From Cercophora sp. LCS_1 (Eukaryota > Ascomycota > Sordariomycetes > Sordariales > Lasiosphaeriaceae), in the NCBI GenBank assembly GCA_036250225.1, contig JAPZLL010000044.1, forward strand, positions 232,729 through 296,728: a DNA stretch of 64,000 bases, in the 5' to 3' direction. Below are positions 10,186 to 20,900 of this stretch, piece after piece (within the stretch, counting starts at the first letter, position 1; each line of letters begins with the position of its first letter). A program made the translations under genes and the position numbers. The notes under the pieces were generated by a model. It was not told the DNA's origin. It saw only the letters and a program-made list of their open reading frames with translations, and searched no databases.

Positions 10186-11544
10186 TCAATCCATTCCCCC
10201 ACTCTCAACCCCCAAGCCCCTCAACATCTCCCCCCTCACTCGCTCCAACACCCCCTTCATCTGCCCCTCACCAAAATACGCCTCATTATACGTCACACTA
10301 ACCGCCAATCTGCCATCCCACGTCTCACACATCCACAAACTCGTACCTCCCATCATCACGTCGCCAATCCAAACATCAACCACCTCCACGTCGCCATATC
10401 TCTTCCTCACATAATCATCCACCACCCCCAGCGAACTAATCAACACTCCCGACTCTGTCCCCTCCCGTCCCCCCACCGCGTTGCCCATCATCTCGACAAA
10501 TGGAATCCAGGCTGTTTTTCTAGGTTCCGTGATACTTCCCCCGTGGAATGCGGTCTTGACTTCCCTCGCCAGTTCGATGAATGATTTTCCCAAGATGGGC
10601 AAAGCGATGGGGATGGCGGAGTGGTAACACGCCACTGGCGCTTCGGAGGCATCAAATGGAGAAGGGAAGAAGCGACGCATGTCGATCGTCGCAAAGGTTG
10701 CCAAGCCAGCTGTGGGTGCGTCGTCGGGAGCGGTTTGAGCGAGGGAGAGTGCCAAAGCCGCGATCCATGCCGAAGTGACGGTTAGGTTATGGGTTTTGCA
10801 GGCTGCGATCAGGGCGGATGTTTCGGCGCGGGAGAGACGGAGAGAGGTGCGAAGGCTTTGACTGGGGGGTCGAGATCGGAGGGGAGGCGGGATGGGGATG
10901 GTGAGGGGTGTTATGGAGGAGACGGGGGAGATCCATTCTGCTGCGAGGGCGGTTTCATCTGCAGAGGAGATAGGTGAGAGAGAGAGGAGGTCGTCCATCA
11001 GGGGGGGGAGGCGGGCCCATTCGGTGCCGAAGGGGAGGTTGGTGCGCAGGGAGGGGGTGGTCAGGATGGTGAGGAAGCGGTTGAAGAGGTGGTAGACGCC
11101 GCGGCCGTCGATATTGTGGTGTTCGGCTTGGAGGATGAGTTGATGGCTGGTGGTGCCGGGGAGGAAGTGTAGAGTCACGAGAGAGGCGCGGGTAAGGGTG
11201 CTGAAGAGGGCCGAGGCTTGGGTGTTAAGGGGGTGGCGGATGAAGGTAGCAGATTCCCAAGCGCTGAGGGTTTCTGGGGTAGCCGTGTGGTAAATCTTCC
11301 CGGTGGGGCCGGTGAAAGTTGCTAATCCGGGGGAGTGGAAGCGCATTGCACGCCAGGTTGAACGGAGGTCGGATTCGAGAGTGCCGATTGAGCTGTTGGG
11401 GACTGAGAGTTCAAGGGTCGCGATGATGGTAAACTGACTTGGTTTGCCCTCTTCCCCAAGAAAACGGGTGAAAAAGCGCTCCATGAAGCCATAGCTTTGC
11501 TCGTAGGTGTTCTCACCTGTTTTGACCCAGGGATGATGAGCCAT
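10186..11544 (-). CDS. Condensation-type acyltransferase (Tri3-like)
   Basis: Intronless, 452 residues. The catalytic HHxxxD motif is EHHNIDG with the histidines at about 142-143, and the second conserved part of the fold is the D-MRRFF segment near residue 295. This matches CoA-dependent acyltransferases of the condensation superfamily, the group that includes trichothecene 15-O-acetyltransferase (Tri3). They move an acetyl or other acyl group from CoA to a hydroxyl or amine. The protein is about the usual length and seems intact. Its position beside the MFS permease and the P450 suggests tailoring of a small molecule, but no polyketide, terpene or peptide synthase is visible in the window. 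Confidence 0.85.
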   Translation of the reverse strand: MAHHPWVKTGENTYEQSYGFMERFFTRFLGEEGKPSQFTIIATLELSVPNSSIGTLESDLRSTWRAMRFHSPGLATFTGPTGKIYHTATPETLSAWESATFIRHPLNTQASALFSTLTRASLVTLHFLPGTTSHQLILQAEHHNIDGRGVYHLFNRFLTILTTPSLRTNLPFGTEWARLPPLMDDLLSLSPISSADETALAAEWISPVSSITPLTIPIPPPLRSRPPSQSLRTSLRLSRAETSALIAACKTHNLTVTSAWIAALALSLAQTAPDDAPTAGLATFATIDMRRFFPSPFDASEAPVACYHSAIPIALPILGKSFIELAREVKTAFHGGSITEPRKTAWIPFVEMMGNAVGGREGTESGVLISSLGVVDDYVRKRYGDVEVVDVWIGDVMMGGTSLWMCETWDGRLAVSVTYNEAYFGEGQMKGVLERVRGEMLRGLGVESGGMD

Positions 11545-12356
11545 GGTTGCTAATCAGGATCAAGCCCAATCAATCCAGAGCACCGAATTTCCGTGTCGCA
11601 TCAGAAAAAGGCAAGATCGAATAAATGGCGCTGCGTATGTTATTTATATACCCAAATCCTCATCTTTTCGGAGGTCACGGCGGAGAATAATTACGGGTCT
11701 TGTCTCAGTGGTAACTGTCCGAGCCCAAATCGGAATGCGATGTCCCACTTTGGTCATCGCCAACTTCGCGGCTTACTGAGACAAACTTCATCGAGTTGAA
11801 TTACGGCTGATGTAATGGTCATATCTCCGGGCCATTCTCACCGGTTACGACATTAATCCACCGCTCATTACCGGGATATCGGAGAGTGAAGTTCATCGTG
11901 CGAACAGAGGGTAACACGGGTTAGGGTTGTCTATGAATTGGGGTCAATTAGGTATTCTTCGTATCCCCCCACCAGTAACATACAACAAATTTGGATATAT
12001 GAAATTTCCTGTTTTTTTTTTGGTTTTTTTTTGTTTTTTTTACGTACGAGCTAGCCCACCCACCGCTTGTCTCTGTAGGGTCCCCCCACCTCGCTAGGGG
12101 TTTAAAGTCAAGGAAGCACGTGCGAGTCAGGTATTAATCTGAAAACAGTGTGGGATTGAATGCTAATCCTCCGGTCATGATAAAGCTTATCCCCTAGATA
12201 GAATCGAAAGAAAAAAAAACCAAGGATTCTGTAGAAAAGTCTAGCCGCCTTCCAACCTCTTCCCAAATCTCTTTCACAACCATCCACCTGTGACAAAATT
12301 CTCACCTACGCTAGAAGAACACCCTCAGTCGCGTCTGCAATCAGCAGACCAACCCC
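11545..12356. other. Intergenic with T-rich tract
   Basis: About 810 bp with no convincing gene. It contains three interrupted T runs at 12012-12041. The acyltransferase promoter should lie at its left end. Confidence 0.5.
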
Positions 12357-12876
12357 TCAAGCAGAACCCGGCTTCTTCTTTGCCTCCTCGCCAACCCGAG
12401 CCTGACGCAGCAGATCCGTCGGGCCAAGGAGGGCAGACTTCCACTTCGCCGCAAAGCCAAGCCGCTTAGTACCATCGATGAGACCATGGAAATCCTGCTC
12501 GATCTCCTTTCGGTTCTCGTCCATGATCTCATAGTCCTGACCATCCAAGCCCAGCACATCGGGCAGCGCGTAGCCGGTACAGCCCTCGCAGGCTCGTCCC
12601 CTGCCACCAGCGCCGTGGTATTTCCTGACGTGTCGATGGCGATTCGTCGATCCCTGCAACTGTTCAGCTTACCTTCTCAGGACGTCTATATTCGGAAGGT
12701 GGTTTTGCATGCCAAGGTGTTGAAAACACCGGGTACGCTCCGACTTCTAGGTGCTGTGCCGTCACCTGGCTTCGCGCGACTTCGTCAGAGGGGTCACGGC
12801 GCCCCCAAAAAAAACCGCAGTGCAGAAAGAAAAACCTCCCGCGCTCGATGGCGGCGAGATCCGAGTCGACGGACAT
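12357..12876 (-). CDS. Small hypothetical protein, two-exon model
   Basis: I do not recognise this gene. A phase-correct model joins 12876-12766 (ATG, ending SQ before a GTGACG donor) to 12653-12357 over a 112-bp intron that ends GCTGAACAGTTGCAG, giving 135 residues. The second exon looks like real protein: basic start, a CxxC (ACEGC), an acidic helix-like stretch (DENRKEIEQDFHGLIDG) and a lysine-rich tail. A GTAAGC donor at 12672 lies too near the acceptor to be used with it. The first exon is low in information and may be wrong. There is no signal peptide or membrane segment. Confidence 0.4.
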
Positions 12877-13289
12877 GTCGCGCCAGTACGGGGTAATCAA
12901 AAGACTAGCGCCTTTTTATCCCTTATCATTCTACTGCGTACAGTAACTCCTCTCGGCTAGCGGGCTGCTCACCATTACTCCAACACCGTTGTATTCGCCA
13001 AATCCTTCCCTTACCCGCCACTTACAAGACTACTCAACAAGGAGAGCGCCCACCTCAAGGGGCGCTCACCTCAGGGAGCGCGAGGGCAATGGGTCATCTC
13101 AGTCTCCCGCAACTTGACGAATCCACTACGTTTTGGAGAAAAGACACTCTTTGACCATTGCGTGACTCAACAGCCGACCTGACACGATACGATGACTCAA
13201 AGCCACACAGCTACTGGTGTCTCATGCAGCGCCTCAAGTGAAAGCACACGCAGTTGCGTAATTGTCTTCGGTATCAGCTCAACCGCACC
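12877..13289. other. Intergenic, no gene seen
   Basis: About 410 bp upstream of the small hypothetical gene and downstream of the next one. It holds a short direct repeat of GGGGCGCTCACCTCA-like sequence near 13050-13080 but nothing I can name. Confidence 0.45.
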
Positions 13290-14426
13290 TTAGCCAACAA
13301 CCCCTTCTTCCACTCCGCAACCGTGCTCGCCTAACGAGCTGGCATCCCGTATGACAGCTGCAAGGCGCTGTGACAAGGTCTCATACGGCTTGAAGGCCAG
13401 CTGCCAGCGATAGATGACCATTCCGGGTCCGGGTTGCGCGCCCACAGACGGGGGGAGGGAGGGGCGGTTGAGCATGTCGAGGAACTCAGGCGATATCTTA
13501 CTGGTGTAGATATGCAACCACCTGACTTTGTGTGGGCCACTTGCCAGCAGCATTTGCAAAGGAGCAGCACTGGCCGCCGCGCTTTGAGGGGTCTCGTCGT
13601 TGTCATCGCTGCCCTTCTCACGGAGTCGCTGCTCTTGTGTAAGCGCGATCAGGACCGCAGCGATGTATGGGTCCTCGTAGCGATTGCCGGGCGTGATACG
13701 TCGTAGCTGCTTCTGTGTACGGCGGGAGACGGGGGGGTTGGCACGGCGTGGGATGCCCAGGGGGGGTGGGGGGCCGCAGAGCTTGTTTCGTCGGTAACGA
13801 TCCATGCTAGATAGATCGAAGTAGCCGAGCTGTGCTAGTGGTGTTGGCTGGGAAGGCGATTGTGGAGTATAAGAGAAGAAGCAGCATGGTAGATCAGCGA
13901 CGGCGCGGCGGTCAAATTGGAAGTGAACTTCGTCTCTGAATTGATTGAAGGTCGCGATTTAGCTGGGTGTATTCGGGGGGGTTAGAGACAGTAGTAGAAC
14001 GGGGTCGTAACCTTACCGACGATGCTTGAGCCCTCCCAAGAGTCGCACGAGGGCATTCTGCTTTGAAATGGTGTCCCTGGAAGTCGCGAGGCGTTCCGCT
14101 GCAAAGACCTCGCTATTTAGATATGCACGGTAACGCTGCAGCTCACTCGTATCGTAGTCGTCCGCTGGCGCACCATCAGGAGGAGAGGGCAGTGTTGCAG
14201 GTGTTGGGATAACACCGACGTTCGGTGGCTCTTCTTGCGGCGTTGATGCGACGCTGATGATCCCGCCGTTGGAGAACTCACAGCGGAGGAGGTCGAGATG
14301 TCGAGTCGTCCAAACCAGTGGGTGGACAAACAGCTGTTCACGAGGGTAGGTGGAAATCAATCGAAGGATAGAGAGACCTTTGACAACTGGCGTTTCTTCC
14401 GCGTCTGCTGCGGTCGTGGGTGTCAT
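13290..14426 (-). CDS. Fungal-specific hypothetical protein, partner of next gene
   Basis: Exons 14426-14017 and 13935-13290 join across an 81-bp intron with a GTAAGG donor and TTCAG acceptor, giving 351 residues. The join reads smoothly into the segment DEVHFQFDRRAVADLP. The protein has an N-terminal part (LQRYRAYLNSEVFAAERL), a proline-rich middle and a C-terminal module beginning EDPYIAAVLIALTQEQR and ending with an alternating-strand segment around VRWLHIYTSKISPEFLD. I have seen this C-terminal layout in fungal proteins of unknown function but can name no domain. There is no signal peptide. The upstream frame (to about 14620, starting near METALAQRA) is open in another phase, so the true start may be further 5'. 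Confidence 0.65.
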
Positions 14427-15018
14427 CTTCGCGATGAGGTGTGCAGCCGATTGCGATTCAGGTCAGTCGGGCAACGCTTGTTTTCGATCCGCGGTGGCCT
14501 GTGCGCTGCCCCCCATGCGTCAGCCGCAACACCCAGCCATCCGCCCTGAACCGCCCCATCGGGCCTTATCCCAAGCGCTGCTCGCTGTGCAAGGGCTGTT
14601 TCCATGAAAAACATTGCCATCGACCACGGCCTCCGACCGTTGGGTCGTCCTATAGTCTTGAGCTGAATCTGATGGCTGGCAGCCAGAGAGCGTCAGTCTT
14701 TTGGGCCCCACACCGTTTTCCTTTGAGAACCCCCACACCCCACCAGAAATTCTCGCGCCCCTGTGCCAACCGATGCCTATGACGCCCCGCGCTGGCGGCG
14801 CCTCACCGCCACCCAAACATCAAACCCGAGCAGACCAGAGCGCAGGACAACACTCTCTCAGCCTGCTTGATTGCACCCTTAGCTCGAGCAGCTGTTCCCC
14901 GAGTGGAATCTCCTAACTGAGTCATACTTGGGAGCATCGCACCAAGAAGTTTCCTTCCATTTCCACTCCAGCCCTGCGAGCGCTGCTGTATGTTATACAA
15001 CGCGATTCAACCTTCTTT
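14427..15018. other. Intergenic between the two paired hypothetical genes
   Basis: About 590 bp. It includes an open stretch (14427-14620, minus strand) that may belong to the gene on its left if a frame break is assumed. Otherwise nothing is recognisable. Confidence 0.4.
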
Positions 15019-16552
15019 CTATCCTCTCTTCTTTAGCTGCCAATCGACCAGCGCCGCGATATTATCGCAGGCAAGCTGGCGGCAGTGCTCTGTACTAAGG
15101 TCAAGCCAGTCAGTAGCCCGCACGGTGATAACCTCTTCTTCTTCCTCCCATCCTTTTCCCTCGTCCCCTTCTTCACACTCTATTTCCCCATCCTCGTCGC
15201 GGTCATCCTCCCTTTTAGGCCCACCATCTTCACCATTGCCAACGTTGCCTCGGTGGAGTTTCCTTACATACGCGTCCGGGATATAGAAGCTTACGAAGCA
15301 TAAGTACTGCCGCGTAGCCGCAACCACGACGATGGTGCTAGCGAATGTTAGTTCAAGTTTCTTCCTAACTTGACAAGGAACGTCTTCCAACTGAATGAAA
15401 CAAGATGATCCTTTTCGGAAACGTACTCTTCAAAATAGCCTGACTCCGCAGCGCCGAGCGACAGCCGCAGTGTGAGCGCCTCACCCACCATCTGGCCAAG
15501 GACATTATCCGTAATGACGGGCCGCCCCTCGTGGACGAGTTTGAAACGCTTCTTCGCCTCAAGCAACACAAGCACCTGGCCGCGATCTACAAAACGGCCC
15601 ATGGCGTTCCTACGTAGGAGCGTTACCTCGCCGTCGGCGGTAGCCTCGAGTTCGAGGGCCCCATCCCTGAAGTGGGCGAGCATACGCCGTCGTATGCCCG
15701 AGAACTCGAGTAGTAGTTGCGGAGGGGTACCGGCGGCGGCAAAGTGCTGAAGCGGGCAATGGACCAGCGCATGCCGCAAGAAGGTGGAAGCAAGCTGCAC
15801 AGTTGCATCTTCCGAGATGGCCCAAGCAGCGTGCTCTTCCCGAGGGACATGACCTGCGTTATCGCTTGTGAAGGAGCTGCTTGGGTATAAGTCCGACGTT
15901 GGACTACTGCTAGCAACGTTGATCTTGCTGCTGTCAATGTAGCCTGGGTGCTGTTGGGCTTGACGGCGGGTTCGCTGCGGCCGGGCCGGGCCGGGATGGG
16001 TGGTGGTAAACTGTCGTCGTCAAGGTCAGGCATCTCGAGGTCGCTGACGTCCGAGTTGGCTTCCGTGTTGGAATCCGCGGCCACGGGACCTGAGACAGGC
16101 GCGGCATGTTGACGTCGGAATTGGAGCAGCGCCGCCCAGAACATTCCCGCTGTACCGCCCAGCCGGTGGATCAGCTCCGTCTCGGTTAAGTCTTCGTCGC
16201 CGGGTCGCAGTTGGGTGATGATCTTCGATAGCTCGGCGCTAGATTGCTTAGGAGGCGGCTTGAGGAAGCCGGAAGACGAGCGCGAAATGCGATGCTTCAG
16301 GACGCCGCCACGGACATGGTGGACGACAACACGGCTTGCGAAGAGCTCTTGCGCACTCCAGCCGCTCGCTGCGGGCAGCTCATGCTGTTGCCGGTGATAG
16401 AGCGGCGCGAGGTAACCTGCGTGGTTCTGCAGCGCGTGCTTGGACGTAATTGTTTCGAAATAGGTTGAGGCCATCGTTGGCTGGGCGACGAACCTGTGAT
16501 GCGGGGCAAATGGGACAGGGGATTCTTCAGTCCAGGCTTGAGAAATTTCCAT
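15019..16552 (-). CDS. Hypothetical protein with PD-(D/E)XK nuclease-like core, frame break
   Basis: Starts at 16552, or more likely at the internal ATG 16474. The first frame runs to a proline-rich stretch near 16000, after which the protein continues in another frame from about 15960. The shift equals one missing base and falls at or near a GGCCC-type repeat. A clean 89-bp intron (15426-15338, GTACGT donor, CTAAC branch, CTAG acceptor) then joins to an exon ending at 15019. The conserved part has an acidic strand region (LELEATADGEV), FVDRGQVLVLLEAKK and, after the intron, VVVAATRQYLCFVSFYIPD. The spaced D and E-A-K fit the active-site pattern of PD-(D/E)XK nucleases. The acidic insert and the terminal ALVDW segment recur in fungal relatives. 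Nuclease function is inference from motif pattern only. Confidence 0.6.
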
Positions 16553-17955
16553 TCAAGTCGACTTCGCTGGAAATTTCAAGCTTTCACTTGTGGTAAAAAT
16601 GGTGCCCAACTCTTCCAGCCCAACAACACCAAGGACCTCACCAATCAAAGCTCGCCGTGTGCTGTGACGGGAAAAACTTCTCGCGCTGAGCAGGTTGCTC
16701 GCTGTCACTCCAACATCATGATCCCTCTGTTGCGCATCGCTTGCGCGACGGTGACAAATGGAAGGCTCACCTTACACCTTTAACCAACCCACCCTTGATC
16801 GCCTTCTCACCGAGCCCGTCGAACTGAGCTTCCACTAGCCCGGTGAAACAACTCCTAGGCCTCAGTTTGAATCCCGGCTAGGCCGGTTTTTTTCATTTTT
16901 CATTTTTCATTTTTCATTTTTCATTTTTCATTTTTCATTTTTCATTTTTCATTTTTCATTTTTCATTTTTCATTTTTTTTGTTGTGTTTTGGTTTGTTTC
17001 TTGGTCGCCTGGACTTACAAGCCTATTGCAACAGACGGAAGAGGGCTACTATCTCGCATACCCAATGACGGTCCTAAAGCACCTTCCCCTCAAAAAAAAG
17101 TTTTTCTTGGCATAAGGTATCAGCTTCAGCAGGCAGAGCCTTGACAAAAGGGGGACGCAAAGCCCCTGCTGGTTCGCACCCACCCCCCCCCCCCCATCCT
17201 AGGTCGGGATAATTCAGGTTTGATCATAAAGAGATTTGGTATCAAAGGCAAGCATAATACACTACAGTGAGATACCTGGCACACAACGACCATTATGATC
17301 AAACAACCATGACAAGCAACGGAACTGCTGGTCTGATCTAAGTTGGCTGGCTATAAGCAAAGTCGGCTGTCCAGATTGTTGCTTATGCTAGGTAGGCATC
17401 TCACTGTGCGACCACGAACCCCCACAGCTGGATATGGTGCTAGGTATGGTATGGAATACACTGCGGCTGAAATGTGCCAAGACGGCGATAGCTTCGCCAC
17501 CACCATTTCAATCCCATGTGGACCGATTCTCGGACAAGAAGGGCTACGTTCCATTTCCGTAATTGGCTGCTCCCGCGCACTTCCCCTCATTCAGCCAGCC
17601 GGGTGTTCTTGTGGCGGACAGGTAAGCATAGCAAACCCAATCAAACGCGCTCCTCAGTTGAAGCAGGTGAGCTTTGGCGATGTGTCTTGCGGCCTTAATG
17701 CAAGCCTTGGAAAGATAGAACGGTCTAGGCCTACCTATCCGTTCCGGAATTCGCACCAGTCATGCCTTGCGGCGTGCTCAACCCGTTAGATGGCGGCTGC
17801 TTGCTTTCTGGTCCATGAATATTAACTCCTATCATGCCCATTTCGCGACCGCCTTTATTTCATCATGGACATGAACTTTCAAACCAGCCCTTCACTTGTC
17901 TTCAAACGTCGACACCATTACAGTAATTAGATAATCCAGATTCCCTCCTCAAACA
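16553..17955. other. Intergenic with low-complexity repeats
   Basis: About 1.4 kb between divergent genes. It contains a heptanucleotide repeat (listed separately), a run of 13 C at 17183-17195 and no convincing gene. An open frame at 17343-17789 shows no domain, signal or splice support. Confidence 0.5.
16887..16980. repeat. Tandem heptanucleotide repeat (CATTTTT)n
   Basis: Twelve nearly perfect copies of CATTTTT follow a T run. Just upstream (16868-16886) is a short segment with a weak resemblance to a tRNA T-loop, but the arms do not pair, so I do not call a tRNA or SINE. Confidence 0.9.
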
Positions 17956-20900
17956 ATGGCCGGGACCACTGGAAGCGGAGCTCATGGTGTCTTTGACGCA
18001 TTCCATCCTAGCAAGCAAGCCGGGAGCCGGAAATACCCCCGCATCGCCCTTCCTGTCGAGCGCATGCGCGACTCGTACGACGTTGTCGTCATCGGCTCAG
18101 GCTATGGCGGCGCTGTCGCAGCCAGCCGCATGGCGCGCGGGAGACAGAGTGTGTGCGTCCTCGAGGTAGGCAAGGAGCGGTGGCCGGGCGAATTTCCCGA
18201 GAGCACAGCGGATGCCATGAAAGAGCTGAATGTGAGCGGGGAGTATGCGCCGGGGGACAGGAGGGGCAAGGAGGGACATGTAGTGGCGAGTCGGGACCCA
18301 ACCAAGCTTTATCATTTTGTTGTCGGCGACGGGCAGAATGCCTTTGTAGCAAACGGACTTGGGGGAACTAGCTTGCTGAACGCGAATGTTTTCTTGGAGG
18401 CACACTGGCGGGTTTTGGATCTGGGAGTCTGGCCGAAGGAGCTCAGGGGAAGAGACAAATGGCATTGGTGTAAGTCTCAATAACCCCTTCCCCCCCTTTA
18501 CAAAGGTTGTGTCTGGCCAGTCTAACACGGGCATGTGTCCTGTTTGTTCCAACAAAATAGACTACGAGCGAGCAAGGCAGATGCTGCAGCCAGAGCCTTA
18601 TCCGGAAAACTTCCCCGAACTGCCTAAGCTGAACCTCCTGCGACACCAAGCCGAGAGGATGGGCTGGGGGCAGAACTTCTATCGTGTCCCACAGACGACT
18701 CGTTTCGTCTCGGGTCGGAACAGCACAGGCGTTTCAATGAATGCGTCGACGCTGACGGGCATGGATGCCACGGGCATCAATGACGGGAGCAAGTCCACCA
18801 CGCTCGTGACATACCTGAGCGACGCTTGGAACTGGGGCGCCGAGATGTTCTGCGAGTGCGAGGTGCGTCACATCGAGACGGCGCCGCCGGGGCGCGAGGG
18901 CTACATTGTGTATTTTGCCTGGCACGGACGCCAGCGCGACAAGTTCAAGGAGGAGATCCATCAGGATCTAATGTGGGTGCATGCGAAGAAGTTTGTTTTT
19001 CTCGGCGCCGGGAGCCTCGGGAGCACCGAGATCCTGCTCCGAAGCAGGGAGATGGGGCTCGACATCAGCGACGACGTAGGGACCGAGATGAGCGGGAACG
19101 GAGACATGCTTGCCTTTGGGTCAGTTGCCGCACCACTCACACTCCCTTGGCTACCGTGCCATTTGATTCTGGCTACCGACATAGGCTAACAGAAATGGGG
19201 GGCCCCCGTTGCAGCTACAATACTGATTTCGATGCCAATGCAGTGGGTAACCCGAATCCGAGCCCGGACCGGCCCGTCGGGCCTTGTATTACGGGAGTCA
19301 TTGATCTGCGGGACCAGCAAAACCTGCTTGATGGATTCGTCATCGAGGATTGTGCCACACCCAAGGCTCTAGAGCCGATTTTATTGCCAATGTTTGAGAA
19401 GCTGCAGAGCCGAGATGTCAGGGGACGGCTCGCCGGCTTAGCATCTAAAACAGCATCGAGGCTGGGTGCAAAGGCTCTAGGCCCAACCTTTGAAGGCGGA
19501 AGCGTCCAGAAGACGACCACGTATTTGGTCATGTCCCATGACAGTAAGTTCGGTTCCATGTCGCCTGTTTCTGGCGAGTGTCATCTACCCGCATCAAACT
19601 AACGGCAGACAGGCAGTCAAGCGCACATGACTCTGGAGGAGGACCACCCAGTTCTTCGCTACTCTGGTGTAGGGAGGTCCGAGTCCGTGTCCCGCATCAA
19701 CAAACTGCTGATGGAGGCAACGGCTGCGATCGGCGGCACCTTTGTTCCTAACCCTGCCGCCGCTCTGCTAGGCGATCAACAGATCACCGTCCATCCAATG
19801 TTGGTCCCCAGTCCCCAGCACTCCATTTACACCCTCACAAGCTCAAGCTAACTTGGGACCAATGCAGCGGAGGTGCTCGAATCAGCAAGGATGGCACGGG
19901 AAACTCCGGGGTTGTCAACCATGCGGGCGAGGTATTTGTCGGGAATACCTCTACAGTCTATGACGGCCTTGTCGTTTGCGACGGGGCCATCGTCCCGGCG
20001 GCCCTTGGCGTGAACCCGTTTGCCACCATCACCGCTCTGGCCGAGAGGTCAGTCGAGTTGGTGGCCCTAAAGCATGGCATCTACATAGATTACCAGACCC
20101 AAAACGGTGAGCCCCTGTACTATCCGCAACATGGTGACATGCCATACATTCGAGTGCTAACCCTAATTAGGAGATCTTGATCTTTTTGGTCGGCCAAGGT
20201 TTCCCCTTTACCCGGAAGCCCAAGGCCAAAACGGGCACAGCCTGCCGACTGAGGTTGGCCCCGATGGCTTCAGCTTCACTGAGATCATGTCCGGTTTCAT
20301 CACCACAAACAGCAGGGTCCGCAGCTTTTGGACGGCCGAGAAGATTGCTCGGGGGCGTTCCGAGGCAGCCAGGGTGTACCTGACCGTCACCACGGACAAC
20401 TTGCAACAGAGTGGGTTGCTTAAACTCTTTCTTTCTTTCTTTCTTTCTTTTCGTTTGCGTGCCGACCGATGCGATGCTAACCTAACCTAACCGTCCAGTG
20501 CAACGGGACGAATCCCACAGAGCTTCCTTGACCGGGACCTTCACCTGTCCCAGCCTCGGTGGGCCCTTCATGGTCCGGCATGGCCGGTTCCAGCTTTTCA
20601 GCAACGACCCGCGGAAGCCCGACACGAAGAATTTCGTCTACGACTTCGACATCGTCTCGACGTCTGGCCAAGTTCTGCACTTCAATGGCTACAAGGATGT
20701 CGGGCCAGCCGTTGCGTTTAACGTTGCAGAGCTCTGGAGGGCAACGACAACGCTGTTTACGACCATCACCACAACTGAGGGAGTCGTCCTCGGCAGAGGC
20801 ATCTTGAGGATCAGCCCCGAGGCTTTGGCGTCGCAAGCCCAAACACTCGAGTCGGAGGCGCCTTCGCTCCTCAAAAAGGCTGCGTCGTCGGCCTCCTTCC

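Noticed and set aside
12654..12672. Intron GTAAGC to GTTGCAG in the small hypothetical gene
   Set aside because: Only 19 bp, too short to be spliced; an upstream donor gives a plausible 112-bp intron with the same acceptor.
16800..16886. Possible tRNA gene before the T-rich repeat
   Set aside because: Only the T-loop resembles a B box; the T-stem does not pair and no matching acceptor stem or anticodon arm could be laid out.
17343..17789. 148-codon plus-strand frame in the region before the GMC-hydrolase gene
   Set aside because: No signal, domain or splice context, and composition unlike neighbouring genes.
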